A stretch of DNA of 52,198 nucleotides from Lachnospiraceae bacterium (GTDB lineage Bacteria; Bacillota; Clostridia; Lachnospirales; Lachnospiraceae), in contig CAJTHM010000030.1 in NCBI GenBank assembly GCA_910576125.1, forward strand, positions 1-52,198, written 5' to 3'. The position numbers were made by a program, and so were the translations under genes. Shown piece by piece: positions 34,718-42,965 of this stretch (positions within the stretch are counted from its first letter, which is position 1; each line of letters starts with the position of its first letter). Under the pieces are notes generated by a model, which ran no database searches, had not been told where the DNA came from, and saw only the letters and a program-made list of their open reading frames with translations.

Positions 34718-35080
34718 ATGCAGGAGATACAATTAGGCGTGATAGAAGCCCGCTACGCGGACATGATTTGGGAACGGGAGCCTGTCACCTCCTCAGAGCT
34801 GGTAAAGCTTACGGCAGTGGAGTTCAACTGGAAGCGCACCACGGCCCACAATGTGCTCCGCCGCTTATGCGACAAGGGGCTGTTCCGGAACGATAACGGA
34901 ACCGTGACCTCGGTAATCTCCAGAGAGGAGTTCTATTCGCTGCAGAGCCGGAAATATGTGGAGGACAGCTTTGACGGCTCCCTTCCGGCGTTCATCGCGG
35001 CATTCACGAAAGGGAAGCCCCTGACGGCGGAGGAGACGGAAGAGATACGCAGAATCATTGACGGCGGACGGGAGGTGTGA
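34718..35080 (+). CDS. BlaI/MecI-family transcriptional repressor
   Basis: A 120-residue winged-helix repressor: IEARYADMIWEREPVTSSELVKLTAVEFNWKRTTAHNVLRRLCDKGLFRNDNGTVTSVISREEF, then a dimerisation tail. GGAGGGAGAAAA precedes ATG 34718. In the family, a membrane metalloprotease (BlaR1/MecR1) triggers cleavage of the repressor. The next gene is such a protease, overlapping the ribosome binding site, so they form a two-gene sensor cassette. The regulated target gene is not obvious in the window. Confidence 0.9.
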   Translation: MQEIQLGVIEARYADMIWEREPVTSSELVKLTAVEFNWKRTTAHNVLRRLCDKGLFRNDNGTVTSVISREEFYSLQSRKYVEDSFDGSLPAFIAAFTKGKPLTAEETEEIRRIIDGGREV

Positions 35081-35082
35081 GG

Positions 35083-37086
35083 ATGAACGGAGTATTCTCG
35101 AAAGTGTTGAATATGAGCATCGCGGCAAGCTGGCTGATATTGGCGGTAATCGCCTTGCGGCTGCTTCTGAGGAAAGCGCCGAAATGGATACGCTGCATTT
35201 TGTGGGGGATTGTGGCCGTCCGGTTGATCTGCCCGGTCTCCTTTGAGAGCACCTTCAGCCTGGTTCCCAACGCGGAGGACATAACCTCTGCCATGGTTCG
35301 CTTTTCCGGGGAATCCATGGCTGCGGACGGAGGGCCGACGATTGTCAGCCCTATCGAGATAGGCGGCGGAGCGTCTATGGATGCCCGTTCTGATGGCATA
35401 GGCGGCGGAGTGCCGGTGGCCGTCCGTCCCGACGGGACAGTCCCCGGCGGGCATTCCCTGGCGGCAGAATCCAGGGCGAATCTGCCGTATCTTTGGATGG
35501 AGACAGGGGGAATCCTCTGGATGATCGGCTTAGGCTGCCTGTTGGGCTATGCGCTGATTGGTTATCTCCGCCTGCGCGGGAGCGTCTCGGAGGCCATCCT
35601 TCTGCGGGACAACATATGGATCGGGGATAGGGTGCCATCGCCTTTCATCCTTGGGATGTTTCGCCCCAGAATCTATCTTTCTTCCAGCGCGGAGGAAAGC
35701 CAGATGGGGTACATGCTGGCTCATGAGCAGGCCCATATCAGGAGGGGAGACCACTGGTGGAAACTGCTGGGCTATCTGCTGCTTGCGGTCTACTGGTTCA
35801 ACCCGCTGTCCTGGATAGCCTATATTCTGCTGTCCAGGGATATGGAACTGGCCTGTGATGAAAAGGTAATCCGCGGGCTGGACGAAGCGGAAAAGAAATC
35901 CTATTTATTCGCACTACTAGACTGTAGTACACAGCGAAGAATGGTTCTGGCCTGTCCGCCCGCTTTTGGAGAGGTGGGAGTGAAGCAGCGGGTAAATGCG
36001 GTATTGGATTATAAAAAGCCCGGATTCTGGGTGGTGCTGGTCTCCGTTTTCGTCTGCCTGATCGTGGCGGTATGTTTTCTGACCACTTCGCCGAAGACCT
36101 GGCAGATAAAGGTGACCATACCGGCAGAGGGCACCGAGAGCTTTTATTATTCGGATGAGGAAATCAGCCCCAAGAGCAATACCCTTACCCTGTATGCCGG
36201 GGAGGGGATGGGAGACGGTATGATTGTGCTGCTCCCGGTGGAGGCCAGTCAGGAGAACGCATATGGAGAGCCGACTTACATCACGCCGGGGATGCCTGTG
36301 AAGCTGGATGTGGAAAAAGGCGCCTGGTATAAAATCGGGGTAAATAAGATGCGGGACCCGTCCGGGGAAGATAAGGTGGTGTATCTGTCGGTGGAAAATG
36401 TGGAAGTGAGGATTGCGGCGGGAGCCGGAACCGGAGCGGAAGCCGGAGCAGGAACGGGAACCGGAACGGATGTAGGGATGGGAACCAGGGCGGAAGCTGA
36501 TTCTGCCAATGATGCCTATATCGCCCTCCGGGAAGACGGTCAGGACATTGTGCCGGAACCTCTGGAGGGAGCGATGCCGCTGGCATCTGTCTTTCCCATA
36601 GAGTTTCTGTTTGCAAGCGGCGCAAGCTCCTCCGGGACAGAGCTTGTGCTGAACCAGGACGACTCATTTGCCGGACGGCATTTCGACCATGAAAATGCCA
36701 CAGGCGCAGGCTTCCCCAAAGGCACATGCTATCTCTGCGATTTCAGCGGGCGGTTCGAAGATATCAGGCAGATAACCCCATATATCTATTCGATGACCCT
36801 GGCCGAGCTCGACACGGAAAAGGAGGAAGGGGAGGAGTGGATAGAAGATGACGTGTTATATATCGCCGCAAGACCATATGGCCTGGAGGACGGAGAGGAA
36901 TTTCTGCTCTATACGCCGGGCGTTCCGCTGGAAGAGATTCCGGAGGAGTTCCTGTCATGGTGGATGGGGCGGGGGAGCTATCAGGAGGATGCGGGAAGCC
37001 GCCAGACCTTGCCTTGCTACGGACTGTTCAATATAGCCACTGGGGAAGGGTTTTTCCAGTACGAGAGGGACAGGGCAGAATGGTGA
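35083..37086 (+). CDS. BlaR1/MecR1-like M56 membrane metallopeptidase
   Basis: A 667-residue protein from ATG 35083 (GGAGGTGTGAGG upstream). The N-terminal half has four hydrophobic segments and the gluzincin motif HEQAH (H214, E215, H218) in LAHEQAHIRRGDHWWK, followed by ELACDEKVIRGL, the usual third zinc ligand. From about residue 350 the outside domain is not a penicillin-binding domain: it is beta-rich with a Gly/Ala/Thr-rich linker (GAGTGAEAGAGTGTGT) near 448-470. It therefore probably senses something other than a beta-lactam. It is coupled with the BlaI-like repressor. Confidence 0.88.
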   Translation: MNGVFSKVLNMSIAASWLILAVIALRLLLRKAPKWIRCILWGIVAVRLICPVSFESTFSLVPNAEDITSAMVRFSGESMAADGGPTIVSPIEIGGGASMDARSDGIGGGVPVAVRPDGTVPGGHSLAAESRANLPYLWMETGGILWMIGLGCLLGYALIGYLRLRGSVSEAILLRDNIWIGDRVPSPFILGMFRPRIYLSSSAEESQMGYMLAHEQAHIRRGDHWWKLLGYLLLAVYWFNPLSWIAYILLSRDMELACDEKVIRGLDEAEKKSYLFALLDCSTQRRMVLACPPAFGEVGVKQRVNAVLDYKKPGFWVVLVSVFVCLIVAVCFLTTSPKTWQIKVTIPAEGTESFYYSDEEISPKSNTLTLYAGEGMGDGMIVLLPVEASQENAYGEPTYITPGMPVKLDVEKGAWYKIGVNKMRDPSGEDKVVYLSVENVEVRIAAGAGTGAEAGAGTGTGTDVGMGTRAEADSANDAYIALREDGQDIVPEPLEGAMPLASVFPIEFLFASGASSSGTELVLNQDDSFAGRHFDHENATGAGFPKGTCYLCDFSGRFEDIRQITPYIYSMTLAELDTEKEEGEEWIEDDVLYIAARPYGLEDGEEFLLYTPGVPLEEIPEEFLSWWMGRGSYQEDAGSRQTLPCYGLFNIATGEGFFQYERDRAEW

Positions 37087-37128
37087 CTGCATCGTCAGGA
37101 AACACGCATTGGAGGTTTTGGGAAAAGA

Positions 37129-37806
37129 CTATCGAGATTCATTCTTTGGCTCTGAGGTCTGATTTCGCAATGCCTCCAATTCTGCTTTGAGCTGTTCGTT
37201 TTCAGCTTTGAGTGCATTGTTGGCTTCAGCAGCGTCTCTGAGCTGTTCGCTTAAGATGTTGACAGCTTGGAGATTCTGTTCAAAATCATGATAAAAATTG
37301 GAGAAATACTTTTGCAGTACCAGCTTTTCTATTTGCTTATATGTACCTGACGAAGGCAAAATTCGTCCGCTTTGCTGGTAAAGTATCCTATTGACACTGA
37401 CAGTCCTGATATCATTCAGTTTTAATACCGAATCACGGATGATGAATGAAAATTCGCTGTTTTTCAGTAGAAACATATCACTTTTGGAATCAGGATGGTC
37501 AATGGGATGATAAACATCAGAATGCTTATGCGAATCAAAGGAAAAAATCGGGAGAACATAGAGCAGTTTTTGCTTCACGCCAATCACAAGTCCTCTATGT
37601 TCATAGGACATTTCAGGGATAAAGTTTTTCCCAAACTCAAACTGATATATTTCGCCTTTCTTTACGGCTTTATGTCGGAAAGGTTTGGTTCTGTTGTCTG
37701 CCTACCGATAATCTGATTTTGAAAAGCGGCCAAGTTCGTCAGAACTGTATGTATTTCTCAGGACGGTCTCGTTTGTTTTGTTTTGTGCTTTCAGATATTC
37801 TTGCAA
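37129..37806 (-). pseudogene. PemK/MazF-like toxin gene interrupted by an amber codon
   Basis: With TTG 37806 as start (AAAGGAGG eight bases upstream) the frame runs 226 codons to 37129 but has a TAG at 37704-37702 (codon 35). A CAG-to-TAG change would restore a full protein. After the stop come AVKKGEIYQFEFGKNFIPEMSYEHRGLVIG and VLPIFSFDSH, matching the first strands of a PemK/MazF-like ribonuclease fold, and then a C-terminal coiled coil (EQLRDAAEANNALKAENEQLKAELEAL). Downstream ATG codons (for example at 37611) lack ribosome binding sites and the N-terminal strands. There is no adjacent antitoxin protein gene. A structured RNA leader lies upstream. It may be an inactivated toxin or may need readthrough. 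Confidence 0.6.
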
Positions 37807-37986
37807 GTGCTGTACCTCCTTTTGAGACAAAAAGGGCATGGCGCTAACCATGCCCTGCTCTGGCTGCCCAGAGAGACCTCGTCGGTCAAATTATCCTTTC
37901 AAATGCGGCCTCGTCGGCCAAAAAACACTTTACAAGTGCGAAAGAACAATTTTGCGGAGACAGAATTTGCCTCTTTCTCTATTATA
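37807..37986 (-). ncRNA. Structured leader RNA upstream of MazF-like gene (candidate type III antitoxin or attenuator)
   Basis: Reading the minus strand from a TATAAT-like -10 (37986-37981): hairpin GCACTTGTAAAGTG followed by six T, then two 13-nt hairpins 32 nt apart, GGCCGACGAGGCC (37919-37907) and GACCGACGAGGTC (37887-37875). They have the same GACGA loop and a compensatory G-C to A-T change in the stem. Next comes hairpin CTCTGG-GCAG-CCAGAG, and then GGGCATGG ... CCATGCCC followed by TTTTT (37855-37829), an intrinsic terminator, just before the toxin ribosome binding site. Repeat RNA, terminator and MazF-fold toxin in this order is the type III toxin-antitoxin layout. A plain attenuator is the alternative. 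Confidence 0.45.
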
Positions 37987-38364
37987 CACAATTCTTCAAA
38001 AAAATCTACTGCATTTTTATGATTTGTAGATAAATTATAGGGAAGGTGAAGTCGGTCGCCTTTCACAGAGAGGTAAAACCAACTTATATTATGCTTGCAT
38101 ATGTAAAGGAGAGCAATCCATGATGATATTAAATTCAGGAAAGACTTGATTTAGAGGAATGGGAGTGACAGTATCTCTCCGGTTGAACCGGGAAGCGGAA
38201 ATATCAACTTCTGCTTTCTTGCGGCCGGCAGCTTTTTAAAGCTATAATATTCCTATACAAAGCAGGAAGCGGCCGGACAAAAGCCCATGAAAGCCAGAGC
38301 CGTCCCGGTGTGCCCGCAGCCTGTGAATGTATGAAGACATGACAAAAACCAGGAGGTACCGGAA
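37987..38364. other. Intergenic with possible leader peptide
   Basis: No full gene. A nine-codon frame at 38121 (MMILNSGKT) follows a good AAAGGAGAG site and could be a leader peptide or a truncated gene start. A TATAAT near 38243 probably serves the XRE gene fragment at 38365. Confidence 0.35.
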
Positions 38365-38505
38365 ATGATCGACCGAGAACAGATAGGAATCAGAATAGCG
38401 GCCTTGCGGAAAAAAGCGGGCCTGTCCCAGCAGGCCCTGGCCGAAAAGCTGGGGGTCAGCGCCCAGGCCGTCAGCAAATGGGAGGGAGGAGTTTCCCAAA
38501 GTTAA
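38365..38505 (+). pseudogene. XRE-family HTH gene truncated by the outer integrative element
   Basis: The frame encodes IGIRIAALRKKAGLSQQALAEKLGVSAQAVSKWEGG, a standard XRE HTH, with AGGAGGTACCGGAA upstream. It changes to unrelated residues after KWE and stops at 38505. The HTH is cut within its last helix, at about 38485, where the integrative element sequence begins. The rest of the gene should lie beyond the right edge of the window. Confidence 0.75.
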
Positions 38506-39103
38506 AGATACCACATCAATCCCACGCGGACTTTTGCTCAACCGATACAGCCGGAGGGCTGGATAACAAGAAAAGGCGGTATGCGCCCCGTGGAGGGGTA
38601 GCGTACCGCCTTTTCTTGTGGGGGTTTCCAAAGGGGGCAACGCCCCCATTTGGCACACGACTTTGCGAAGCAAAGTGTAGTGTGTTATACGCTCTGCCGG
38701 CGTTGCCGTGAAAATGCCGTTGCCGCCGGGGAGGGCAAGGGCATTTGAAGCGGCAGGAAAACAGGGCTGTGCTTGCGTGGCGTGGAGCCGCAAGCGCAGG
38801 TCTGGACTCATCAGCAGACAGGGCGTATATGAAAGCCCCAGTTCCTCGTCCTACGCTCCAACTTGTGGACAAAGTGTCCCGAAGTTGTGGCCACACTCCC
38901 GGAAAAGTAGCAGGACAACGGGCAACCGTCAAGGCTGAAATGAACGGGTTTACACCCGGCCTTGACCTCCGCCCGCTGTCCCGCTGGATGGGTGGACAAG
39001 GCGGCCAATCCCTCAAAGTGCTTGGCCGCTCTCTTTCTGATTTTGAGGTATTCAGTTTTTCAAAATTGAATAATCAAAATAAATTTTTTCGATTGAAAAA
39101 ATT
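38506..39103. other. Left-end non-coding region of the outer element
   Basis: About 600 bp without a convincing gene. It contains a large bidirectional hairpin centred near 38594 whose arms begin ACAAGAAAAGGCGGTA and end TACCGCCTTTTCTTGT (38567-38620), a shorter GGGGGCAACGCCCCC hairpin near 38635, and the left member of a 21-bp near-repeat (38867-38887) whose partner is at 41748. The first hairpin is a strong terminator candidate in both directions and would insulate the element. Confidence 0.6.
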
Positions 39104-39970
39104 TTATTTGTTATCATCTTCAATGCCATATTTTTTCTTTTGCCGAATCACATAATTACTGATTTTTTCATCATATAGTGGATACTGGTAATCCAACTGG
39201 CATGCCACTTCTGACGAAACCTCCCGGAACAATGCCATACATTGTTCAAAGGATTCCCACATATGGGGATAGGAATCCATATTATAAGTGGACATAAGTC
39301 GTTCCCACAATTCCTCTGGGACATATTGCTTCATAAATTTATAGTTTTTTCCCAAACTGAAATGAAATCCCTGTTTGATACCAATCAGCCAGGAAATCAT
39401 GCGAAGCAATTCTTTTCGTACTATATCATTCATATGGTCAATAGCAAAAAGAATTTCTTTGCGGCATAAGCCCTTTACTACATATGTTGTAGTATTCCAA
39501 AATTCATTACAGCAATCGTCAAACATTCTTTGAGTAGGCTTCTGCAAGTGGTAGTCTATATCCGTTGGTATTGGCGGCTTTACGATACGGTTGTCTTTAT
39601 CCAACAGTAACTTTACCAGTTTATCCCATGTAAAATACTCGTCTATCAGTTCCAGCGGCAGCAAAGTTAAATCTATCTTAACATCATCAGTAAACAGCAT
39701 TAAATATGAAAATCCCTTTTCTACAGCTGGAAATAATTCCATATCTTCCGGCTTTTGCAGAATCAACCTTTCACCAAATATATCTAGCCATTTATCATCA
39801 CTTGTGAAGCTGTCCATATCCGTAACAAAAAAAGTAATATCAAAATCCTGAAAATCATCAGGCGGAATATTTGTATTTGTTCTAGATCCTTCCAAAGTAA
39901 CCATGCGAATGCGTTTGTCTGTTTTTGCAAAATTCAAAACAATATCATAAACTTCCTTTTCTGATCTCAT
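39104..39970 (-). CDS. aadE: Aminoglycoside 6-adenylyltransferase (streptomycin resistance), ANT(6) family
   Basis: A 288-residue enzyme that transfers AMP to the 6-OH of streptomycin. The nucleotidyltransferase motif is LEGSRTNTNIPPDDFQDFDITFFVTDM, followed by KPEDMELFPAVEKGFSYLMLF, DDVKIDLTLLPLELIDEYFTWDKLVKLLLDKDNR and DDCCNEFWNTTTYVVKGLCRKEILFAIDHMN, all strongly conserved with ANT(6)-Ia/Ib. ATG 39970 is chosen because GGAGG lies immediately upstream. The exact subclass cannot be set by eye; divergence from ANT(6)-Ia is noticeable (for example DDKWLDIFGERLILQ). It is complete and is cargo of the outer element. Confidence 0.92.
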   Translation of the reverse strand: MRSEKEVYDIVLNFAKTDKRIRMVTLEGSRTNTNIPPDDFQDFDITFFVTDMDSFTSDDKWLDIFGERLILQKPEDMELFPAVEKGFSYLMLFTDDVKIDLTLLPLELIDEYFTWDKLVKLLLDKDNRIVKPPIPTDIDYHLQKPTQRMFDDCCNEFWNTTTYVVKGLCRKEILFAIDHMNDIVRKELLRMISWLIGIKQGFHFSLGKNYKFMKQYVPEELWERLMSTYNMDSYPHMWESFEQCMALFREVSSEVACQLDYQYPLYDEKISNYVIRQKKKYGIEDDNK

Positions 39971-40145
39971 TTTTATCTCCTCCAATTATTGAAATAGGTG
40001 TGAAGCCATTTTAGGGCTTTCCCGCCTTGATTACCCTTTAGCAAAGACGGGCGGGACTGTCAACGGCGGCGCATGAAATGCGCCGTTCATCTTGACCGTT
40101 GACTGGCTCGGCTGGCTTTGCTATCTTCCTGACAAATGGGAATGT

Positions 40146-40691
40146 CTAAGATAGTAAAGACGTCCCACATGCAACTCTTTCTTTTATTGCGGAAACCGTA
40201 TCTTTAATTGTGAATGTAGTTGTGTCTATGACATTTGATTCATATACTCCCAAACCGGAAAATTGCTCCCACATTGTTTCCACTAATTCAATATTTGTTT
40301 TTCTATCTAATTTTGAGCGTTCCACAGCTCGCTTCATAGTTTCTTTTTTACTCGCTCTTAATACAATATAGTGTACCTCGTAATCTTCTTGGGCAAGAGC
40401 TTTCCATGGCTCCAAAAACCATGGCCCGACAATCCCATCTACAATTACATCATATCCGCCACGAGCATATCGCTTTGCAGCTTCTAAAAAGGCTTCAATG
40501 ACAACCAGATTTTGCTCGTTGGATTCTGGCAAATGTGGTGGTATTGCGCCTTTGCTTAAGTAATGAAAAAAGTCATCGGTGTGCATATGCACTGATTTAT
40601 CCATATCTGATTCCTTTGCGACAATTGACGCAGTTGTTGTTTTTCCTGTCCCCGGTGAGCCTGTAATCACAATAATTCTTCCTTGATTCAT
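40146..40691 (-). CDS. AAA/P-loop kinase-like protein
   Basis: A 181-residue P-loop protein: Walker A VITGSPGTGKTTTASIV near the start, then HMHTDDFFHYL, YDVIVDGIVGPWFLEPW and VHYIVLRASKKETMKRAVERSKLDRKTN. It resembles small kinases such as shikimate, gluconate or chloramphenicol phosphotransferase-like proteins. It lies next to the ant(6) gene on the same strand, suggesting cargo with a possible detoxification role, but no substrate can be named. Confidence 0.75.
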   Translation of the reverse strand: MNQGRIIVITGSPGTGKTTTASIVAKESDMDKSVHMHTDDFFHYLSKGAIPPHLPESNEQNLVVIEAFLEAAKRYARGGYDVIVDGIVGPWFLEPWKALAQEDYEVHYIVLRASKKETMKRAVERSKLDRKTNIELVETMWEQFSGLGVYESNVIDTTTFTIKDTVSAIKERVACGTSLLS

Positions 40692-40719
40692 CTGTATTTT
40701 CCCTCACAATTCAAATTTA

Positions 40720-41523
40720 TCACTTTGTTCCTGCCTGCTCAATCATCTTCTTCGCAAACTGCTGGAACATTTCAACAGTTTCTTTATCCATCGGTGTAAG
40801 CTGTCCGATCTGTCCAGCTATCATCGCCGTTACATCGTCAATGGAAAGTGGTTTTTGTTTCTGTTCCGCCAGTGCGTCCCGCATGGCTTGGAACATAGCG
40901 GCGGTCACAGCTTCTCCCGGCTGTTCCCCGTTGTCAATGTCTTTCTTAATGTCCCGCAGGATAGCCAGGAACACATTTTTGATTTTTTCAATCTCCGCTT
41001 CATGTTCCCCTATCTTTTGGGCGTTCAAAAGCTGTAAATCCTGCTTCGCTTCTGCCCGGTGTTCCGGGTGTTCTTTCATCAGGTCGGACAGGGAAGCCGT
41101 TGCCATCTCGATAAGCTGGTTTCTTGCTGTTATGCCCTTTGCCGCCGTATCCTGAAAATAAATCCGTATCAAATCTATCAGCTTAGGAAAATTCCTGTGT
41201 TCCAACAGGCGGTTGAGGATTTGCACATCAACAGCACCCGTCACAAGCCCCCTCACGGCTCCCTCGGACAAGCCTAATTCAGAAATATCGTAGCTTTTAC
41301 GAACGCTCACGGTAGACAAGCCCAGTATGTAGTCTGTCGATACCTTAAATTCCTTTGCCACACCTATGAGAATATCACTGCTGACCGTTCTTGTTTCGCC
41401 GCTGACAATGCGGCTCAACTGGGAAGCGGAAACGCCTATCTTCTCCGCAAGTTCCTTTTGTGTGATGTGGTTCCCGTTGCATAAATCGGAAATCCGCTGT
41501 CCGGGCGTTCCGGGTAAAGCCAT
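40720..41523 (-). CDS. XRE-family repressor of the mobilisable element
   Basis: A 267-residue protein. The N-terminal HTH is RISDLCNGNHITQKELAEKIGVSASQLSRIVSGETRTVSSDILIGVAKEFKVSTDYILGLS. A helical C-terminal region of about 190 residues follows. ATG 41523 is preferred (GGAGG nine bases upstream). It is transcribed leftwards from a TTGCAT - 16 bp - TATAAT promoter at 41578-41551 overlapped by AAAATGCAATT repeats, so it is probably autoregulated and controls the element divergently. Confidence 0.82.
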   Translation of the reverse strand: MALPGTPGQRISDLCNGNHITQKELAEKIGVSASQLSRIVSGETRTVSSDILIGVAKEFKVSTDYILGLSTVSVRKSYDISELGLSEGAVRGLVTGAVDVQILNRLLEHRNFPKLIDLIRIYFQDTAAKGITARNQLIEMATASLSDLMKEHPEHRAEAKQDLQLLNAQKIGEHEAEIEKIKNVFLAILRDIKKDIDNGEQPGEAVTAAMFQAMRDALAEQKQKPLSIDDVTAMIAGQIGQLTPMDKETVEMFQQFAKKMIEQAGTK

Positions 41524-41550
41524 AGATACGCACCTCCTCCGCATACTTCC

Positions 41551-41638
41551 ATTATACAGAATGATTGCAAAAATGCAATTTCCAAAGTGTAAACTTCATC
41601 AAAATGCAATTCTCGCAATATTCCGGGAATTGCATTTT
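41551..41638 (-). promoter_or_regulatory. XRE gene promoter and AAAATGCAATT operator repeats
   Basis: On the minus strand, TTGCAT (41578-41573), 16-bp spacer, TATAAT (41556-41551). The motif AAAATGCAATT is at 41570-41580 and 41601-41611, and inverted at 41628-41638. The first overlaps the -35. Three copies around a promoter of an XRE gene are likely repressor sites. Confidence 0.65.
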
Positions 41639-41861
41639 TTTCGTGTAGACTTAGGGTAGTTCATCGATGGACGGCACCTTGAAAACAGAATGACCGTCCG
41701 AAAAGGAATACCCCGGCTGGGGAAGCACCGCAAGGAGTCGGACTTCGGGACAAAATGTCCCGAAGTTGCGAGGAGCGTGCCAACGCCGGAACACGCCGCA
41801 GGAATGGGGCAGGAAACCTTTTCGGGGAGAACGGCAACGGAAAGCAAAATGGAGGGAACGC

Positions 41862-42275
41862 ATGAGAGATAACCCCTATAAAGACTTGCCGCCGCTGGAA
41901 CGCAGGCCGGACGGTTCCCTTTACCGCATGACCCCGGCGCAGAGAAAACAGGCGGCCAGCCTGATACGCCGGGAGTGCTGTTGCTGTGAGGACGGCAACT
42001 GCATTGTCCTTGACGATGGGGACACCTGCACCTGTCCGCAGACGATTTCTTTCTCGGTCTGCTGTAAGTGGTTCCGCTGGGCGGTCTTGCCGCTGGACGG
42101 GACGCTGGAAGCGGAGATTTTCCGGGATAAGGACTTGAAACGCTGTGAGGTCTGCGGCGGTGTGTTCGTCCCCAAATCCAACCGGGCAAAATACTGCCCC
42201 GGCTGTGCCGCCAGAGTTCACAGGCGGCAGAAAACAGAAAGTGAACGGAAAAGGAGGTCTGCTGTGGACAGTTAG
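41862..42275 (+). CDS. Cysteine-rich VLP-domain protein
   Basis: A 137-residue protein with an N-terminal basic region (YRMTPAQRKQAASLIRRECCCCEDGNCIVLDDG), DTCTCPQTISFSVCCKWFRWAVLPLD, and a C-terminal zinc ribbon CEVCGGVFVPKSNRAKYCPGCAARVHRRQ. This is the usual layout of the Cys-rich VLP family in mobilisable elements. GGAGGGAACGC precedes ATG 41862. Its role is unknown; nucleic-acid binding is likely from the zinc ribbon. Confidence 0.85.
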   Translation: MRDNPYKDLPPLERRPDGSLYRMTPAQRKQAASLIRRECCCCEDGNCIVLDDGDTCTCPQTISFSVCCKWFRWAVLPLDGTLEAEIFRDKDLKRCEVCGGVFVPKSNRAKYCPGCAARVHRRQKTESERKRRSAVDS

Positions 42276-42386
42276 GAGCGAAAAAAGCCTTGATTTATCA
42301 GGCTTCGCAAGCCCCAAACCGGGGCTGGTGGTATAAAGTATCGCCCGCCCCGGAAAACGGGCTTCTAACCGTCCACAAAACGCACT

Positions 42387-42782
42387 ATGACAAATACCAT
42401 CTATATCCATCAGCCGGAAAAGGCGTTCAGCTTCACCCGGCTCCCGAATTTCCTCTTTGAAGCCCCCACATTCAAGCCCTTGTCCAACGAGGCAAAGGTT
42501 CTGTACGCCTTTATCCTGCGCCGGACAGAGTTATCCCGCAAGAATGGGTGGGCGGATGATTGCGGACGGATTTATCTGTACTATCCCATCTGCGAGGTGG
42601 TTGACCTGCTCCACTGTGGGCGGCAGAAAGCGGTAAACACCCTGCGGGAACTGCAATACGCCGGGCTGGTGGAGATCCAGAAGCAGGGCTGTGGAAAACC
42701 CAACCGCATTTTCCCAAAATCCTATGAAGCGGTTCCAAACACCGACTTCAAGAAATCCGGTTCTGGTACGCCGGAGGGCTGA
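42387..42782 (+). CDS. Replication initiator protein A (RepA_N-like), short
   Basis: A 131-residue protein: FSFTRLPNFLFEAPTFKPLSNEAKVLYAFILRRTELSRKNGWADDCGRIYLYYPICEVVDLLHCGRQKAVNTLRELQYAGLVEIQKQGCGKPNRIFPK is the winged-helix RepA_N domain. The product ends soon after. A shifted frame just downstream (about 42823-42850) carries KYENRT-like residues found in tails of such proteins, so the C-terminus may be frameshifted. It may support rolling or theta replication of the excised circle. Confidence 0.8.
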   Translation: MTNTIYIHQPEKAFSFTRLPNFLFEAPTFKPLSNEAKVLYAFILRRTELSRKNGWADDCGRIYLYYPICEVVDLLHCGRQKAVNTLRELQYAGLVEIQKQGCGKPNRIFPKSYEAVPNTDFKKSGSGTPEG

Positions 42783-42965
42783 AAACCGTACTTATGAAGT
42801 GAGGAAATCACTCCCCGGAAGTACGAAAACCGGACGGTATATAGAAATACAAAGATTAAAAAGATTTATTTATATTCTATCCATTCCAATCCTATCCGAG
42901 CTAATTTCTGCGGGATTTTCCCTGTGGAAAACCCCGGATAGGAAAGGAATGGGGAAAGGAGCAGA

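Noticed and set aside
41599..42410. Minus-strand frames opposite the Cys-rich VLP gene
   Set aside because: They are Pro/Arg/Ser-rich antisense translations of a recognised mobile-element gene.
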